Part shown: one piece after another, positions 50,053 through 60,514 of the stretch
How positions within the stretch are numbered: position 1 is the first letter of the stretch
Layout of the letters: every line of letters starts with the position of its first letter
DNA from: Symbiodinium natans
Taxonomy: Eukaryota > Sar > Dinophyceae > Suessiales > Symbiodiniaceae
Assembly: GCA_905221605.1 (NCBI GenBank)
Contig: CAJNDS010002136.1
Location: forward strand, 70,001 to 134,000
DNA: 64,000 nucleotides
Direction of reading: 5' to 3'
The notes under the pieces: generated by a model
The model's database searches: none
What the model was told of the DNA's origin: nothing
Seen by the model: the letters and a program-made list of their open reading frames with translations, nothing else
Made by a program: the position numbers and the translations under genes

Positions 50053-50652
50053 ATGGAGTTCGCGGAAGCAGCCGATGATCAGGAGCTTCACTTGTGCCAG
50101 AAGTGGGTTGTGAACCTCAAAGGCTGCAAAACGTGGGTTCCGAAACAAAAAGAAGTAGACGGGGGCACCTTCCTTGCTTTGTCGAAGTGGGACAGACAAT
50201 GCATCCTCGCCTTGACCGATAGGGCATTGGACCTGAGGAAGGACAAGGACGGAGGGAGCTTGAACTCCGAAGTTTGGGCTCAGCTCATTGAAGCCCGTCA
50301 AGATGTGGCCGACAAGGCCATCCAAGAGGCCCTCAAGATGGAGAACACAGAGGAGACCCCGACCAAGAAGCAGAAGGCAGTCAGGGCTGGCTCCAAGCAC
50401 GACTTCATGGCACCACCCATTCTTACCGTGCATTACCAGGGCCACTCATTCCGTGTCCTTTACGAGGGTTTGGGAGGCAACACTTTGTGGGTCGAGGCTA
50501 AGGAGGAGACCCTGCGAATCTTGAAGAAGTTCATCTCTCAATCCAAGCCCAAGCCCCGTGTCAACAAGCCCAAGGCCAAGCAGGGCAAGAAGTCCCCGAA
50601 GAAGTCCCCGAGAAAGCGACGATCGTTGTCCAGGGCCGACAGCCTTAAGTGA
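50053..50652 (+). CDS. Transposon cargo protein 3, basic C-terminus
   Basis: 199 codons from ATG 50053 (just after an AG that could be an acceptor). Reads HLCQKWVVNLKGCKTWVPKQ near the start and FMAPPILTVHYQGHSFRVLY in the middle; the last 40 residues are Lys/Pro/Ser-rich (KKSPKKSPRKRRS), a likely nucleic-acid-binding tail. Unrecognised. Confidence 0.6.
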   Translation: MEFAEAADDQELHLCQKWVVNLKGCKTWVPKQKEVDGGTFLALSKWDRQCILALTDRALDLRKDKDGGSLNSEVWAQLIEARQDVADKAIQEALKMENTEETPTKKQKAVRAGSKHDFMAPPILTVHYQGHSFRVLYEGLGGNTLWVEAKEETLRILKKFISQSKPKPRVNKPKAKQGKKSPKKSPRKRRSLSRADSLK

Positions 50653-50779
50653 GCCGGACATCAGTGTCTATGAAGTATATAGATCCTTGTAGCTGGGAGG
50701 CAGCATGTGGCAATCTGTATAGAGGAAAGGATTGAAACAGTGCCATCGTGCCATCGAAAGGTCTTGAGACTGGAGATTT

Positions 50780-50970
50780 CGAAGGAGGGAGAGGAAGCGA
50801 GAGGGAGAGGGAGAGGGGGGAGAGGGACAGGGAGAGGGAGAGGGAGAGGGAGACAGACAGGGAGAGAGCCAGAGCGAGAGAGAGCTATACGAGAGAGAGA
50901 AAGAAGGCCCGAAACCCTAAACCCTAGAAACCCTTAAACCCTATATAAACCCTAAACCCAAACCCTAAAC
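50780..50970. repeat. GGGAGA microsatellite and short CCCTAAA
   Basis: GAGAGGGAGAGG-type run to 50900, then CCCTAAACCC and CCCTATATAAACC units. Confidence 0.9.
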
Positions 50971-51080
50971 CTATATATATGTGTGCAGCACAAGGCTCGG
51001 ATGGGCCATTTTGTGCATGGGCATGCATGTTGAATGATGGCTGCACACACACAGACACACACGTGCACGTGACTTTAAAG

Positions 51081-52950
51081 ATGCCTTTGCTGGCCGCCTC
51101 CATGGTCGGGCAGAACGACGAGGAAATGGACATGTTCCTGAACCTCGATCTTCTGCAGAGCCTCAGCCCGATGAAGAAAGGAGCCAAACAAGTGGCCACT
51201 TTGAGTTGAAACCTTTGATTTATGTTGACACCTGCAGGACGATGGGGGAACGACTGTGCCCAGATGAGGTGGACACAGACCTCCGGATGGAGGCTGGTGA
51301 ACCTGGAGGTGGGCTCGTGCTGACTTTACAATCTTTCCGTGGTCCACATATAACTTCTTTTGGCAGGACGACCAGCCTTACTGGAGGCATCCAGACTTGC
51401 ATGCCATGGAGCCACCTGGGGAAGGCCCCGATAAACCCAGCTTCCATTTGTTTCGGAAAACGATGTCAACCATGCCAGGCTGGCTCTTCTGGCAGGACGG
51501 CGATTGGGTGGAGTCTGGGCTGAACCTGCTCCAGATGGTGGATGTCGAGGATGAGGAGGTCCATTCTTTTGCATCAGTATACTTGCAACATGGTCATGTG
51601 GTTTGAAACAGGAGCATGAGCAGCCGGAGGTGCAGGCACGACTCTCAGACTTCAAGCGAGCATATTGCCCTGCTGAGCCAGAAGGTAGAACCCCTATATA
51701 GAGTACAAGGGCCCTATAAACCCTATAACCCTGAACCCTATATATCCTTACAAACCCTATATATAAGCCTAAACCCTCAGAAACATATGTAAACCTTTTC
51801 TAAGCCCTAAACTCAAATCCATCAACCTAAACCCCAAACCTTATTATAAACCCTAAACCTGCAATGTCTCTATAGGTCAAGAAGGGCAATGGGGTGCCTC
51901 GCAGGAAGGCGAAGAAGGTGCCCATCTTCTGAGCACTTCATGTTTCCCCGTTCGTACACATGTTGCAACCCACATGCCAGGACATGGATGACATCAGCTC
52001 TGGGAGCAATGTCACGAACTCAAGAAAGGGACACGTGGCTCAGCTTTTACGATTTGAAGTCAACACATGTGTGGAGGCTTCGGCTAAACAGCCCAGGGAG
52101 CCCGATCACCCTCCTCGGCGCAAGGAGTCTTCTAGAAGGGTTTCGGGTTTAGGATTTATATAGGGCTTGGGGGTTATATATGGGTTTAGGGTTTTCATAG
52201 GGTTATATAGGGCTTAGGGTGTAAGGAGTTTATATACGGGTTAGGGTTTAGGGTTTCTAGGGTTTTTTCGGGTTTATAGGTTTTATATAGGGTTTGTAGG
52301 GTTTAGGGTGTCGCTGCATGCAGGACAGCTACTTTCACCCGAAGAAGATGAAGCATGCCACGAAGGATGGGCCAGGCACCGAGCTGCACCCGCCCCACCG
52401 CTGCCCGCCGCCACCCCCCCCGCCGGTTCCCGTGGCCCGGGCTGATGGTGCGAACTTCCCGGTGGCACAGGGGAAGGCAGGGCAGGCATGGGATTTCACA
52501 ATTCTTGGGTGCCTTGTGGTCTTTGCAATGACATGCAGGCTCCGTGGGCCGGGACAAAGAGGAAGTTCCCGGCCGAGATCTGCAAGCCCGACCATGCCGG
52601 TCGAGGCCATGAATGCTGCAGGCTTCTCAGACTTTATGTTGTCTGGTTTGAGGCCAATATGTGCGTGGCTTCCTGGACGACTCCGGCACTTTGTGGCCAC
52701 CCGGAGCAGGCCGTGCTCGGGCCAGAACCAGGGGTGGGTCACGAAGCAAGCCGGAGGCGGGGTTGGAATTATGTTGTCTGTGTTGGCTTGGGTCCTGTTG
52801 TGCTGCTCGGGAGATGGACCATCGCCTGGTGGATGGTTTGCTGCAGCTCGCCGAGACGGTGAACCTGCAGGCCCGATTTGTTACAGTGGCTTGCACAGAA
52901 TGAGAAAACCCATCCCGGAGGCGAGGTCCAGCTTGGGCTAGCTGTGTGGG
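51081..52950 (+). CDS. Transposon cargo gene 4, multi-exon
   Basis: Plus-strand exons: about 51081-51207 (MPLLAASMVGQNDEEMDMFL), 51239-51298 (TMGERLCPDEVDTDLRMEAG), 51367-51605 (DDQPYWRHPDLHAMEPPGEG, MPGWLFWQDGDWVESGLNLL), 51611-51682 (EHEQPEVQARLSDFKRAYCP), 51878-51919 (VKKGNGVPRRKAKK), 51980-52140 (DMDDISSGSNVTNSRKGHVA), 52321-52490 (DSYFHPKKMKHATKDGPGTE), 52539-52607 (APWAGTKRKFPAEICKPDHA), 52621 on (Trp-rich) and 52809-52870 (MDHRLVDGLLQLAETVNLQ). Acceptors are CAG/TAG; donors GT or GC. Introns 51683-51877 and 52141-52320 consist largely of TATAGGG/CCCTATA-type repeats. Family unknown. Confidence 0.55.
51683..51877 (+). repeat. Transposon intron with CCCTATA/CCCTAAA repeats
   Basis: After donor GTAGAACC the intron is nearly all CCCTATAAA, CCCTATATATAAGCC and CCCTAAACC units, ending TCTCTATAG. 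Confidence 0.8.
52141..52320 (+). repeat. Transposon intron with TATAGGG/TTTAGGG repeats
   Basis: GGTTTCGGGTTTAGGATTTA and TATATAGGGCTTAGGGT-type units, ending CTGCATGCAG. The orientation is opposite to the previous intron. Confidence 0.8.
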
Positions 52951-52995
52951 GCCCCCGTTAACAGGGAAGCGATGCTGCAACTCTTGCTGTCCTGC

Positions 52996-53095
52996 AGCGT
53001 GTGGGTTTAGGGTTTAGGGTTTAGGGTTTAGGGTTTAGGGTTTAGGGTTTAGGGTTTAGGGTTTAGGGTTTAGGGTTTAGGGTTTAGGGTTTAGA
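52996..53095. repeat. TTTAGGG array inside the transposon
   Basis: Fourteen near-perfect units. Confidence 0.97.
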
Positions 53096-53387
53096 CTCGA
53101 GAGGCACGGCATGGCTTCGATTTGAGGGCATTTTGTCTGGTGCCCAGCCAAGCCTAGGCACCCTTGAGCCCCCAAGCCCCCCAAACCGAATCCCAACACG
53201 AGCTCCTTTCGAGGCCCGTGGAATCCTGCTGGCTGTGGTCGCCACCTCTGCTCCTGCCTCAATACTACAAGAATACTGGTGGCTGTGTCGTCCCCTGCAA
53301 TGCATAAATTTCGGCCATTGCAGGTGACGACAGCTGCAGATGAGGGGGCTGAAGCGGGCTGCTTGCAAGACCACCGAAAGTAGCAGG

Positions 53388-53535
53388 CTTATAGATCGAT
53401 AAGGTCGTGGTTCCGGGAAAGACAGGGGAATATAGATTGATATGGTTGGGGCCCCGGGCCGGGCCAGCAGCATATAGATTGACATGGTTCGGGGGCCGGG
53501 GCAGCCACAGCCATATAGATTGATAAGGTTGGGTG
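53388..53535. repeat. Four tandem ~48 bp units
   Basis: ATAGATTGATA.GGTTGGGG... repeated near 53391, 53430, 53473 and 53513, with GC-rich variable spacers. Confidence 0.85.
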
Positions 53536-53759
53536 TTTCAGTCCGGTGGCCCTTGCAGGCTGCACACAGGCTTTCGGCCTTCATTAGCACGGGGACACGA
53601 CGATGAGACTGCCTAGGCCCTGTGTAGGCCCAACTTCAACTAGAGGCACCGGGCAACTGACATCGTGTCTCCATGCTCGAAATTGGCTGGCCGTGGTTAC
53701 AGCTGAGCCGGGCGAGCTGCAGGAGGGGCATAGAGTTCGCAGCAGACCTCGCCACCAAA

Positions 53760-53975
53760 CCCTAAGGCCCATTAAGGTTTCAAACTCTAAGCCCTCCAAC
53801 CCTAAAAGGGTTTGGGGTTGAGGGTTGAGGGTGTAGGGTTTAGGGTTTATAAGGTTACTTATAAGGTTTAGGGTTTAGGGGTTAGGGTTCTGGATCTACA
53901 AGCCAGCACAGCCTGCAGCCGCCGGTGCTCCTTGCTTTTGTATATACACCCTATTCATTTCTCCATACATATGTA

Positions 53976-54009
<34 letters not shown>

Positions 54010-54560
54010 CATACATATATATATATGTATACATATATATATATATATATATAAATATGTGCTATAAAGGTGTGGGGCTTTGGTGTCTGTATCATCAGTC
54101 ATGTCATATATGATTATGTTTCTGTGTATATAGGTATAATATACATACATATATATATATATACACATATACATATATATATATATGCAATCTACATATA
54201 TAGTAGTATATTTAGCCTGCTGAAACCAATGGCTGACCCCTTGGAGAGGTTGGCACTGCTGCACCCGGCAAGATGGCCTGAACTCTAAACTCTAAAAAAC
54301 CCTAAACCCTAAAGACCCTGAGACCCTGTATATCCTATACAACCCGCACCCTATATAAACCCTGTATATAAACCCTGCTGGAACCCAGACTATTTAGAAA
54401 CCCTGAACCCTAAACCCCACACCCTGAATGGGGTTTGGGCCTTGTATAGGGGTTTAGGGTGTATAGGGTTTGGGGATATACAGGGTTTAGGGTCTATATA
54501 GGGTTTATATAGGGTTTGTAGGGTTCATAGTCTGTTAAACCCCAAACCCATCGTATAGAA
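53760..54560. repeat. TTTAGGG variants and TA/GTAT microsatellites
   Basis: TTTAGGG/TTGAGGG at 53810-53890, (TA)n and ACATATAT tracts at 53968-54190, CCCTAAA/CCCTATATAAA at 54295-54410, TATAGGG at 54440-54530. No credible coding. Confidence 0.9.
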
Positions 54561-54667
54561 TAAGCCCTGAACCCCACACCCCCATGTAGGATGTATCCAG
54601 GAGTTTCTGATTCGAGCTGGGTGCAGTCTCGGCTGGCATGGGAGCATGTATAGCACCGCTCTGCCAA

Positions 54668-54812
54668 AAAAAAAGATGCAGGGAGGGCGGGAGGAGGGGA
54701 GGGGGGGAGGGGAGGGAGGGGAGGGAGGGGAGGGGAGGGGAGGGAGGGGAGGGAAGGGGGCAGGAGGGGAGGGGGGGGAGGAGGGGGAGAGAGGGGGAGA
54801 GGGGAGGTCACG

Positions 54813-54907
<95 letters not shown>
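54668..54907. repeat. GGGA then (GA)n microsatellite
   Basis: GGGAGGGGAGGG-type tract then about 47 GA repeats; Arg/Glu or Leu/Ser repeat frames are artefacts. Confidence 0.98.
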
Positions 54908-54910
<3 letters not shown>

Positions 54911-55279
54911 CAAGAGAGCAGACAAACCAGAAAGTTTTGAGACCATGCTGGTGGTGCTTGGTTTGGTGCATGAGCAGGATGTTGCGACATGTGATGATGT
55001 TTCCTAAATGATATTCTGCTGGTCGTGCTGCAGCCGGCACTTGCTTGTCGTGGCCGGTTGTGGTTGTGGTGGTGGTCATGGTGAAGTGAGTGCCTCACAT
55101 GCACAAGAGCATGCAGACTTGTCCTGTCCCTTCCATGTACATGTCATCTGCTTCATTCAGAATGCAGACTGGCACCAGCTGCAAAGTCGCTTTGCAGGGC
55201 ACATGTTGCTCGCGAGCAGGTTTTCGCAGCCGGATTGATCTCGAGTGTTGTGTGCCCGTGTTCGCCGAGCTTGCCCGTC

Positions 55280-56340
55280 ATGGTCGACCAGCTGCTGGGG
55301 CACATGAAAAGCATCGGCGAGTTCTTGCAGCAGACCTCCAGCATGGCACCGGACATCCAAGAAAAAGTGGCAGCCAACCAGATGGAGCAGCTGTTGCACA
55401 AGCTGAGTCTCATCAATGACCTGACCACAGAGGAGGCGACAACATTGTCTGCAGCCTTGAAAGGTCCTTGCTGGACAGACACCCATCGGAGCACATGGGT
55501 CGAGGCAGTGTCGAACAAGATCGCCCACAAAGGCCGGAGTAATGGCAGGAAGCCGACCCAGAGCTTGCTCCACTTCGGTGCCTTCCTGACACCGACCGAT
55601 GTTGCAGTCTTGGCAGGACATGGGAACCTGTGTGTGAAGCTCGAAACCATGGTGACCCGATGCCTGTCGATCGGCTTGACAAACCCTTCTGAGCAAACAG
55701 TCGGGAATGTTATTGCAACAGGCATGCAGCATGGCATTGCCTGCACCCCGGAAGATTCGTTCAATGTGGTCCAAGAGTTCAAGAGGCTCTTGAAAAACAA
55801 GAGGAAATCGGCTCCGTCTTTCACCGAGCACGTGCAGTCCTACCCCAGCGACCCCAGGCAGCTGCCCACGAAGATTTTCGACTTCGCCTACAGCTCGGAG
55901 GAACCGGTGCAGCAAGATCAAGCACAACTTCCTGCATCCAGTGCTAGTGGGCAAGTCGTTCTCCGGAGAAGCAGCAAGGTGGTTCGAGACACTTTGCAGG
56001 GTAGGCCTGCACATGTACCTACCAATGCTTTCGCACCGGATGCTGCAAAGACCATGCTCTCCATGATGACAACCCTCATGAATATGCAGTCCGGCATGCA
56101 GCAGGGCACAAGGCAGGGCTCGGGCTTGCCAAACTTGAGGATCTTCGGCCCGAATGGGTCGAGTGGTTCGCAGGCATCCAGAAGCCCAGGTATGCTGCAA
56201 CATGAAGATGCTTTCCAGTCGCCTCCTCGCACAAGTGCAGGCATGCCTGCAGCATCCCCCCAGCAGCAGCAGCTGTCCCCACTGCAGCAGCAGCAGCAGC
56301 TGTCCCCCCATGTGCAGCAGCTCTCCCCCGAGCAGCAGGC

Positions 56341-56381
<41 letters not shown>

Positions 56382-56830
56382 TGCAGCAGCTGCAGCTGGC
56401 CTTGCCGAGTGGTCAGCAAAGCCCATCCCTGTCAAGAACTTCACCTACATTTCAGACACATTTGCCCAGCATGGATGACAATGACGTCATGGGGGAAGTG
56501 GAGAACTCGAGCAAGCTCGTGACCGAGGCTTTGGAGAACAAGAAGATGGAGAACAAGAAGAAGCCAGCAGCCTCAAAGGCCAAAGCTAAAGCCAAGTCCA
56601 AGGCCGAGCTACCCAAAGGTAAGCCCAAAGCAAAGGCAAAAGCCGTTGCTAAGGCAGGCACTAAGGATTCCAAGCCCAAGGCCAAGGCCCAACCAAAGAG
56701 CAAGGGTATGGCAAAGCCGGATCGTGAGCACTTTCGCTCCATGACCAGTGCCCAAAGGATCAAATTGCGCCCGAATGGGTGTGGCAAGTGCCGGTGGAGG
56801 CCGGGCTGTTCCCCAAGTTGCTTTGCCTGA
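55280..56830 (+). CDS. Transposon cargo protein 5, Gln-rich with Cys-rich C-terminus
   Basis: 516 codons from ATG 55280; open frame extends upstream to a CAG at 55229, so the first part may be an exon with earlier coding. Residues 1-200 look helical (MVDQLLGHMKSIGEFLQQTS); 56270-56390 encodes a poly-Gln stretch (CAG repeats); 56560-56720 is Ala/Lys-rich (AKAKAKSKAELPKGKPKAKA); the end reads RIKLRPNGCGKCRWRPGCSP then SCFA. The LRP.GCxKCRxxPGCxPSC ending recurs in dinoflagellate proteins next to this type of transposase (from memory). Likely a DNA-binding accessory protein; inference. Minus ORFs of 223 and 420 aa here are shadows. Confidence 0.65.
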
Positions 56831-57299
56831 GCAGCCTGCCCAGCAAGCCGAAGTGAGTGTGAGTTTTGTGTTTCAATTGAAGCCATGCAGTCTGTGCGAC
56901 TTCAGCATTCGGTGAATGGTACATCGTGCGAACAATTGTTCCATCTTCGGCAGCAGCTTCAGGGGCAGCTGTTCTTAGTACTATATCCTATATACTGTGT
57001 GCAGAACGAAAGATGTTGCATTTGGTGACAGGGAGTCGCTCTCGCAACTGTGCTCGAAACAGCATGCATGCATGCTTGCTTCATGGATTGCATGTGTGCT
57101 CCAGTTGGCATGCAGCATTCATGGACTGTCCTCGCAACAGATCTTTTTGCCATCACTGATGTCAGCTCTGTAGGCTTCGGCTTGCTGATGTGCTGTTGTC
57201 ACTGTGTTCTGCATGCAGGTCGCTGCCTCAAAGTTTCAATTCGCCGTCTATGTAGGCTCAAGCAAACCGCTTCAGACCTTTCTTGTTGCTTGCAGGTTT

Positions 57300-57440
57300 A
57301 TATATATGGTTTACTTGGGGGCTTCTATAGGGTTTAGGGTTCTATAGGGTTTAGGGTCCATATAGGGTTTAGGGTTTAGGGTTTATATATAGGGTTTATA
57401 GGGTTCTATATTTCTAAGGTTTAGGGGCTTATAAGGGAAG
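57300..57440 (+). repeat. TATAGGG/TTTAGGG intron upstream of the transposase exon
   Basis: TATATAGGGTTTATAGGGTT-type units between a possible donor near 57290 and the TTTTGCAG acceptor at 57512. Confidence 0.8.
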
Positions 57441-57512
57441 TTTCGGTCGGTTCTTCACTTCACACGAAATCTTGTTTTTGTTGAATCCACATGCAGATTC
57501 TCGCTTTTGCAG

Positions 57513-59549
57513 GGCTGCCGTAAAGCTCGCAAAGCAGGGACTACAATGGTTGATCTGGCCAAATTGGGCCGACGATCATATGTCAGTCTCAATGGCCTTG
57601 CGAATGTATTGAAAGAGTTGAAAGCCCTGGATAGACTGCCTGATGCATCTTCTCGGGCAAGCCTTAAACGAGCCCGGGAAGGCGACTGCAAGGTTAATAC
57701 AGCTCTCGGCCCAACCTTTTCTTCCTTGGGCATCCACATCGAGGAGCTGGATCGCCGGACGGGAACAACAAGTATTGTAGAGCACAAGCTTCCTTTCATA
57801 CGCTTGCCAGCTGTGCTTTCTCATGCCATTGCGACATCCGATGGATTCCGAGAGTTTTTCTTGGACAGGCTCAGGGCATGCCCCAATGGGCCCACGAGCC
57901 CATGGAAGATGATTGTGTATGCAGATGAGATCACTCCCGGAAATGCTTTGAAACCACTCAACAGTAGAAAAATCCATGCATTTTACGTCAGCTTTGCAGA
58001 GATGGGCACCGAATTGTCATCGGAGAGCATGTGGTTCACTGTCCTGGCAGCTAGAAGTGATCTCGTCAACAAAATGGAAGGTGGCTTCTCAGAGCTTTTC
58101 AAACTCTTCATGGAAAAACTGTTTGAAGGGCCTTTCAACTTGAAGACGGGATGCATGCTGGATTTTGGCCAGGGGCGGCAACATTTGTTTTTTGCATCGC
58201 CTGCCATCTTCGTGGCGGATGAATCATGCATCAAGTTTGCCTGGGACCTCAAGGGAGCCTCGGGGTCAGTGTGCTGCTTGTTTTGCAGCAACATCGTTTC
58301 TCAGAACAACAGGCTTGATGTTCATGATGCCACGAATACCTTGGTCACCATTGCCGAAACCGACAGCTCGAAGTGGCGAGCTCGTGGCGACCAACTGCTG
58401 TGGGCCTCGCATGATCGTTTGGAGACCATTGCTGGTCGTGGCAGCAAGGCCGAGCTGCAGAGGTTGCAGCAAGCCATGGGAATAAACCACAACTATAAGG
58501 GTTTGTTGGGATCCCGCTTGCTTGCACCCTCCCCGACAACGATATATGACTGGATGCATTGTTATTTGGTGAGTGGACTTCTTCAGCTGGAGCTGGGACT
58601 CCTGATCCCATTGCTTTATGCTGCTGGACACAGTGTCAAGGAAATCCTGACCTTCTTCAGCTCCTTCGAGTGGCCTCATGGACTGCGACCCCATAAGCGA
58701 GAGGTTTTGAAAATCTTTGAGAAGAAGACAGTGCCGGGTGATTTCAAATGCTCGGCATCCCAAGGCCTCAGCATATACCCACTCTTGAGGCTTTTCGTGC
58801 TTCTCCATGCCAACTCGCTTACTGGAGCCGCTGTCAGAATGGCTTGCGATAGCTTTCTGAAGCTTTGCTTGGTGCTTGATTTTCTGCTGGAGGGGAACAA
58901 GGGCAAGGCAATCAGCCCACAGGAGCTGCGATCCCGCATTGTGGCTCACTCGCAAGCATTTTTGAAAGTTCACAGCGAAGATGCAGTGATTCCGAAATTT
59001 CATTATTCACTGCATTTGCCAGGCATGCTGCATCAGCATCAGAGGCTCGTCTCATGCTTTTGCCATGAACGGAAACATAAACAAATCAAGATGATCGCAA
59101 ACAACCTCCACAAAGTCACGAAGACTTTTGAGTTCACTGTGATGGAGGATGTCTTGGGTCGTTCTTTCCTGAGCTTGCAGGAACATAAGTTCTGGACAAA
59201 GCCTTCGGTGACAAAAGCGAAGCCAGCATCGGAAGAGCTTGTCGCAGAACTGGTTGCTTCTTTCGGTTTACCACAAGCCATGGGATCCTTAGCAGGCCTT
59301 GTGGCTGACTTCCAGCCTGGGCAGACATGCGAGCGAGGTGACACAGTTGTCGTTGGGGCGGTTGTCGCCGAAGTGTGGCTGCATGTGCAGCTGGCGAACG
59401 GTGAGGTGCACTCGCTGGTATCTGTGTGGGAGCCACTCGGCAAAAATCGTTTCAGTGTTCGGGAGCAGCCGACCTGGATCCCTACAAACACGATCGACAA
59501 GGCTGTGCTGCACCGAAGGTGCAATGGAGAGGCACTCATTGTGCCATGA
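57513..59549 (+). CDS. DDE-type transposase, KDZ/TNP2-like
   Basis: 678 codons after a TTTTGCAG acceptor at 57511-57512, ending TGA. No ATG at the start, so this is the last exon of a longer gene whose earlier exon may be 55280-56830 or a short piece near 57217. Counting from 57507: YADEITPGNAL (Asp ~140) with SRKIHAFYVSF, the first acidic motif; VADESCIKFAWDLKGASGSV (Asp ~238) followed by CCLFC; PKFHYSLHLP (~497) and CHERKHKQIK (Glu ~521), the last acidic motif. This order (DExTPGN, W.LKG..G...C.FC, PK.HY.LHLP, ExKHK) fits KDZ/TNP2-type elements. The C-terminal 110 residues look like a separate small beta domain. Catalytic residues appear intact. Confidence 0.8.
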   Translation, partial: GCRKARKAGTTMVDLAKLGRRSYVSLNGLANVLKELKALDRLPDASSRASLKRAREGDCKVNTALGPTFSSLGIHIEELDRRTGTTSIVEHKLPFIRLPAVLSHAIATSDGFREFFLDRLRACPNGPTSPWKMIVYADEITPGNALKPLNSRKIHAFYVSFAEMGTELSSESMWFTVLAARSDLVNKMEGGFSELFKLFMEKLFEGPFNLKTGCMLDFGQGRQHLFFASPAIFVADESCIKFAWDLKGASGSVCCLFCSNIVSQNNRLDVHDATNTLVTIAETDSSKWRARGDQLLWASHDRLETIAGRGSKAELQRLQQAMGINHNYKGLLGSRLLAPSPTTIYDWMHCYLVSGLLQLELGLLIPLLYAAGHSVKEILTFFSSFEWPHGLRPHKREVLKIFEKKTVPGDFKCSASQGLSIYPLLRLFVLLHANSLTGAAVRMACDSFLKLCLVLDFLLEGNKGKAISPQELRSRIVAHSQAFLKVHSEDAVIPKFHYSLHLPGMLHQHQRLVSCFCHERKHKQIKMIANNLHKVTKTFEFTVMEDVLGRSFLSLQEHKFWTKPSVTKAKPASEELVAELVASFGLPQAMGSLAGLVADFQPGQTCERGDTVVVGAVVAEVWLHVQLANGEVHSLVSVWEPLGKNRFSVREQPTWIPTNTIDKAVLHRRCNGEALIVP

Positions 59550-59739
59550 GCCCTGCCGGCGAGCAAAATGCCCTGCCTATATAGCGAGCCAACACAGCCT
59601 TCGACTGTTCACTTGCCACATCTCGTCAGCATGTAACCAGAGCCTTGCCTTCAAGTTCGCACCTGTATTTTGCTGCACCAGGTTACATGGCACATTCTTG
59701 GAGGCATCTCATACCCCTGGTTCCGGTGTTTTCCGAACG

Positions 59740-59949
59740 TTTCTTTAGTCATATTTTGTGGCCCATAAAACAAGTTAGCATACTTAGACAACTTAAGATA
59801 TATCTGCTAAGTTCACATACTATGTGCCTTAACTCAGTACTGCTAAACCAACTTAGTGTAAATCTATGTCTACTTATATAAGTATGGTATCTGCTACATT
59901 TACTTAGCACCTTAGCCATGTATTTTCTAACCCCGCGCGGGCTTCCAAG
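59740..59949 (+). repeat. Right terminal and subterminal region
   Basis: AT-rich DNA with five to six CTTAG/CTAAG motifs (ACTTAGACAACTTAAG, CTAAGTTCACATAC, ACTTAGTGTAA, TACTTAGCACCTTAGCC), ending CGGGCTTCCAAG. Confidence 0.75.
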
Positions 59950-60325
59950 AATGTCTCCATGCTTCGACGCCCCGCTCCGCCCTCCCCGCTCCACCCGCCC
60001 TCCATGGCCCTCGACCCCCATGGCCCCCATGGACCCATGCCTCCATGGCTCCTGGCGCCATGGCCCCCAATGTCTCCATGCTTCCACGGCCAACCCCCTA
60101 CTTTGTGGCTCCTGGCCCCATGGCCCCATGGTCCCCTGGCCCTATGCCTCCAGACCCAATCAAATGACTTTAAAGGGCCCCAGTGCATGCCCGCCCGCTC
60201 CGCCCGCTCCGCTTGCTCCGCCCTTCCCCCGCTCCACCCGCCCTCCATGGCCCTCGACCCCCATGGCCCCCAGGACCCATCCCTTCGACCTCCATGGCCC
60301 CCATGGACCGATGGCTCCTATGAGC
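59950..60325. repeat. CCATGG-rich satellite, right part
   Basis: Resumes at AATGTCTCCATGCTTC, the exact continuation of the unit interrupted at 46923, and runs for about 1.3 units before fading. Confidence 0.93.
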
Positions 60326-60451
60326 TTAGGGTTGAGGGTTTTCTTGGACGTTTAGGGTTTAGGGTTTCAGGGTGTAAGGGTTGTAAGTTTAGGTTTCGGG
60401 GTTCCGGGTTTCGGCATTGAGGTTGTAGGGTTTTGGGTTTAGGGCCTTCAG

Positions 60452-60514
60452 CGTGCCATCAGCAAGACTCTCTTAGATCTGGGGTCGGCGGCACTGGCAG
60501 TAGCCATTAAATAA
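60452..60514 (+). CDS. Candidate terminal exon (RAISKTLLDLGSAALAVAIK)
   Basis: Acceptor CCTTCAG, 20 codons reading RAISKTLLDLGSAALAVAIK, then TAA. A hydrophobic helix. A truncated family B MITE (60513-60556) starts at the stop codon. Unrecognised. Confidence 0.5.
   Translation, partial: RAISKTLLDLGSAALAVAIK

Larger units (their letters stand above)
46924..59949 (+). mobile_element. 13 kb DNA transposon, KDZ/TNP2-like, with 2-bp target duplication
   Basis: Ends CTTGGAAG (46924-46931) and CTTCCAAG (59942-59949) are perfect 8-bp terminal inverted repeats, with partial match beyond. AA flanks both ends (46922-46923, 59950-59951), and joining the flanks restores GCCCCCAATGTCTCCATGCT, the sequence of uninterrupted satellite units such as 45283-45303. 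About 300 bp at each end are AT-rich with repeated TAAGTG/CTTAG subterminal motifs. Cargo on the plus strand: several exons of unknown proteins, a Gln-rich/Lys-rich protein with a Cys-rich end, and a DDE-type transposase. Intact ends and clean target site suggest recent movement; a likely frameshift near 48085 argues that not all cargo is intact. Confidence 0.88.

Noticed and set aside
54494-55079. ORFs with poly-(Ser-Leu) or poly-(Arg-Glu)
   Set aside because: Created by the GA microsatellite.
55157-56419. 420-aa minus-strand ORF with poly-Leu
   Set aside because: Antisense to the Gln-rich cargo protein; the poly-Leu is the reverse of CAG repeats.
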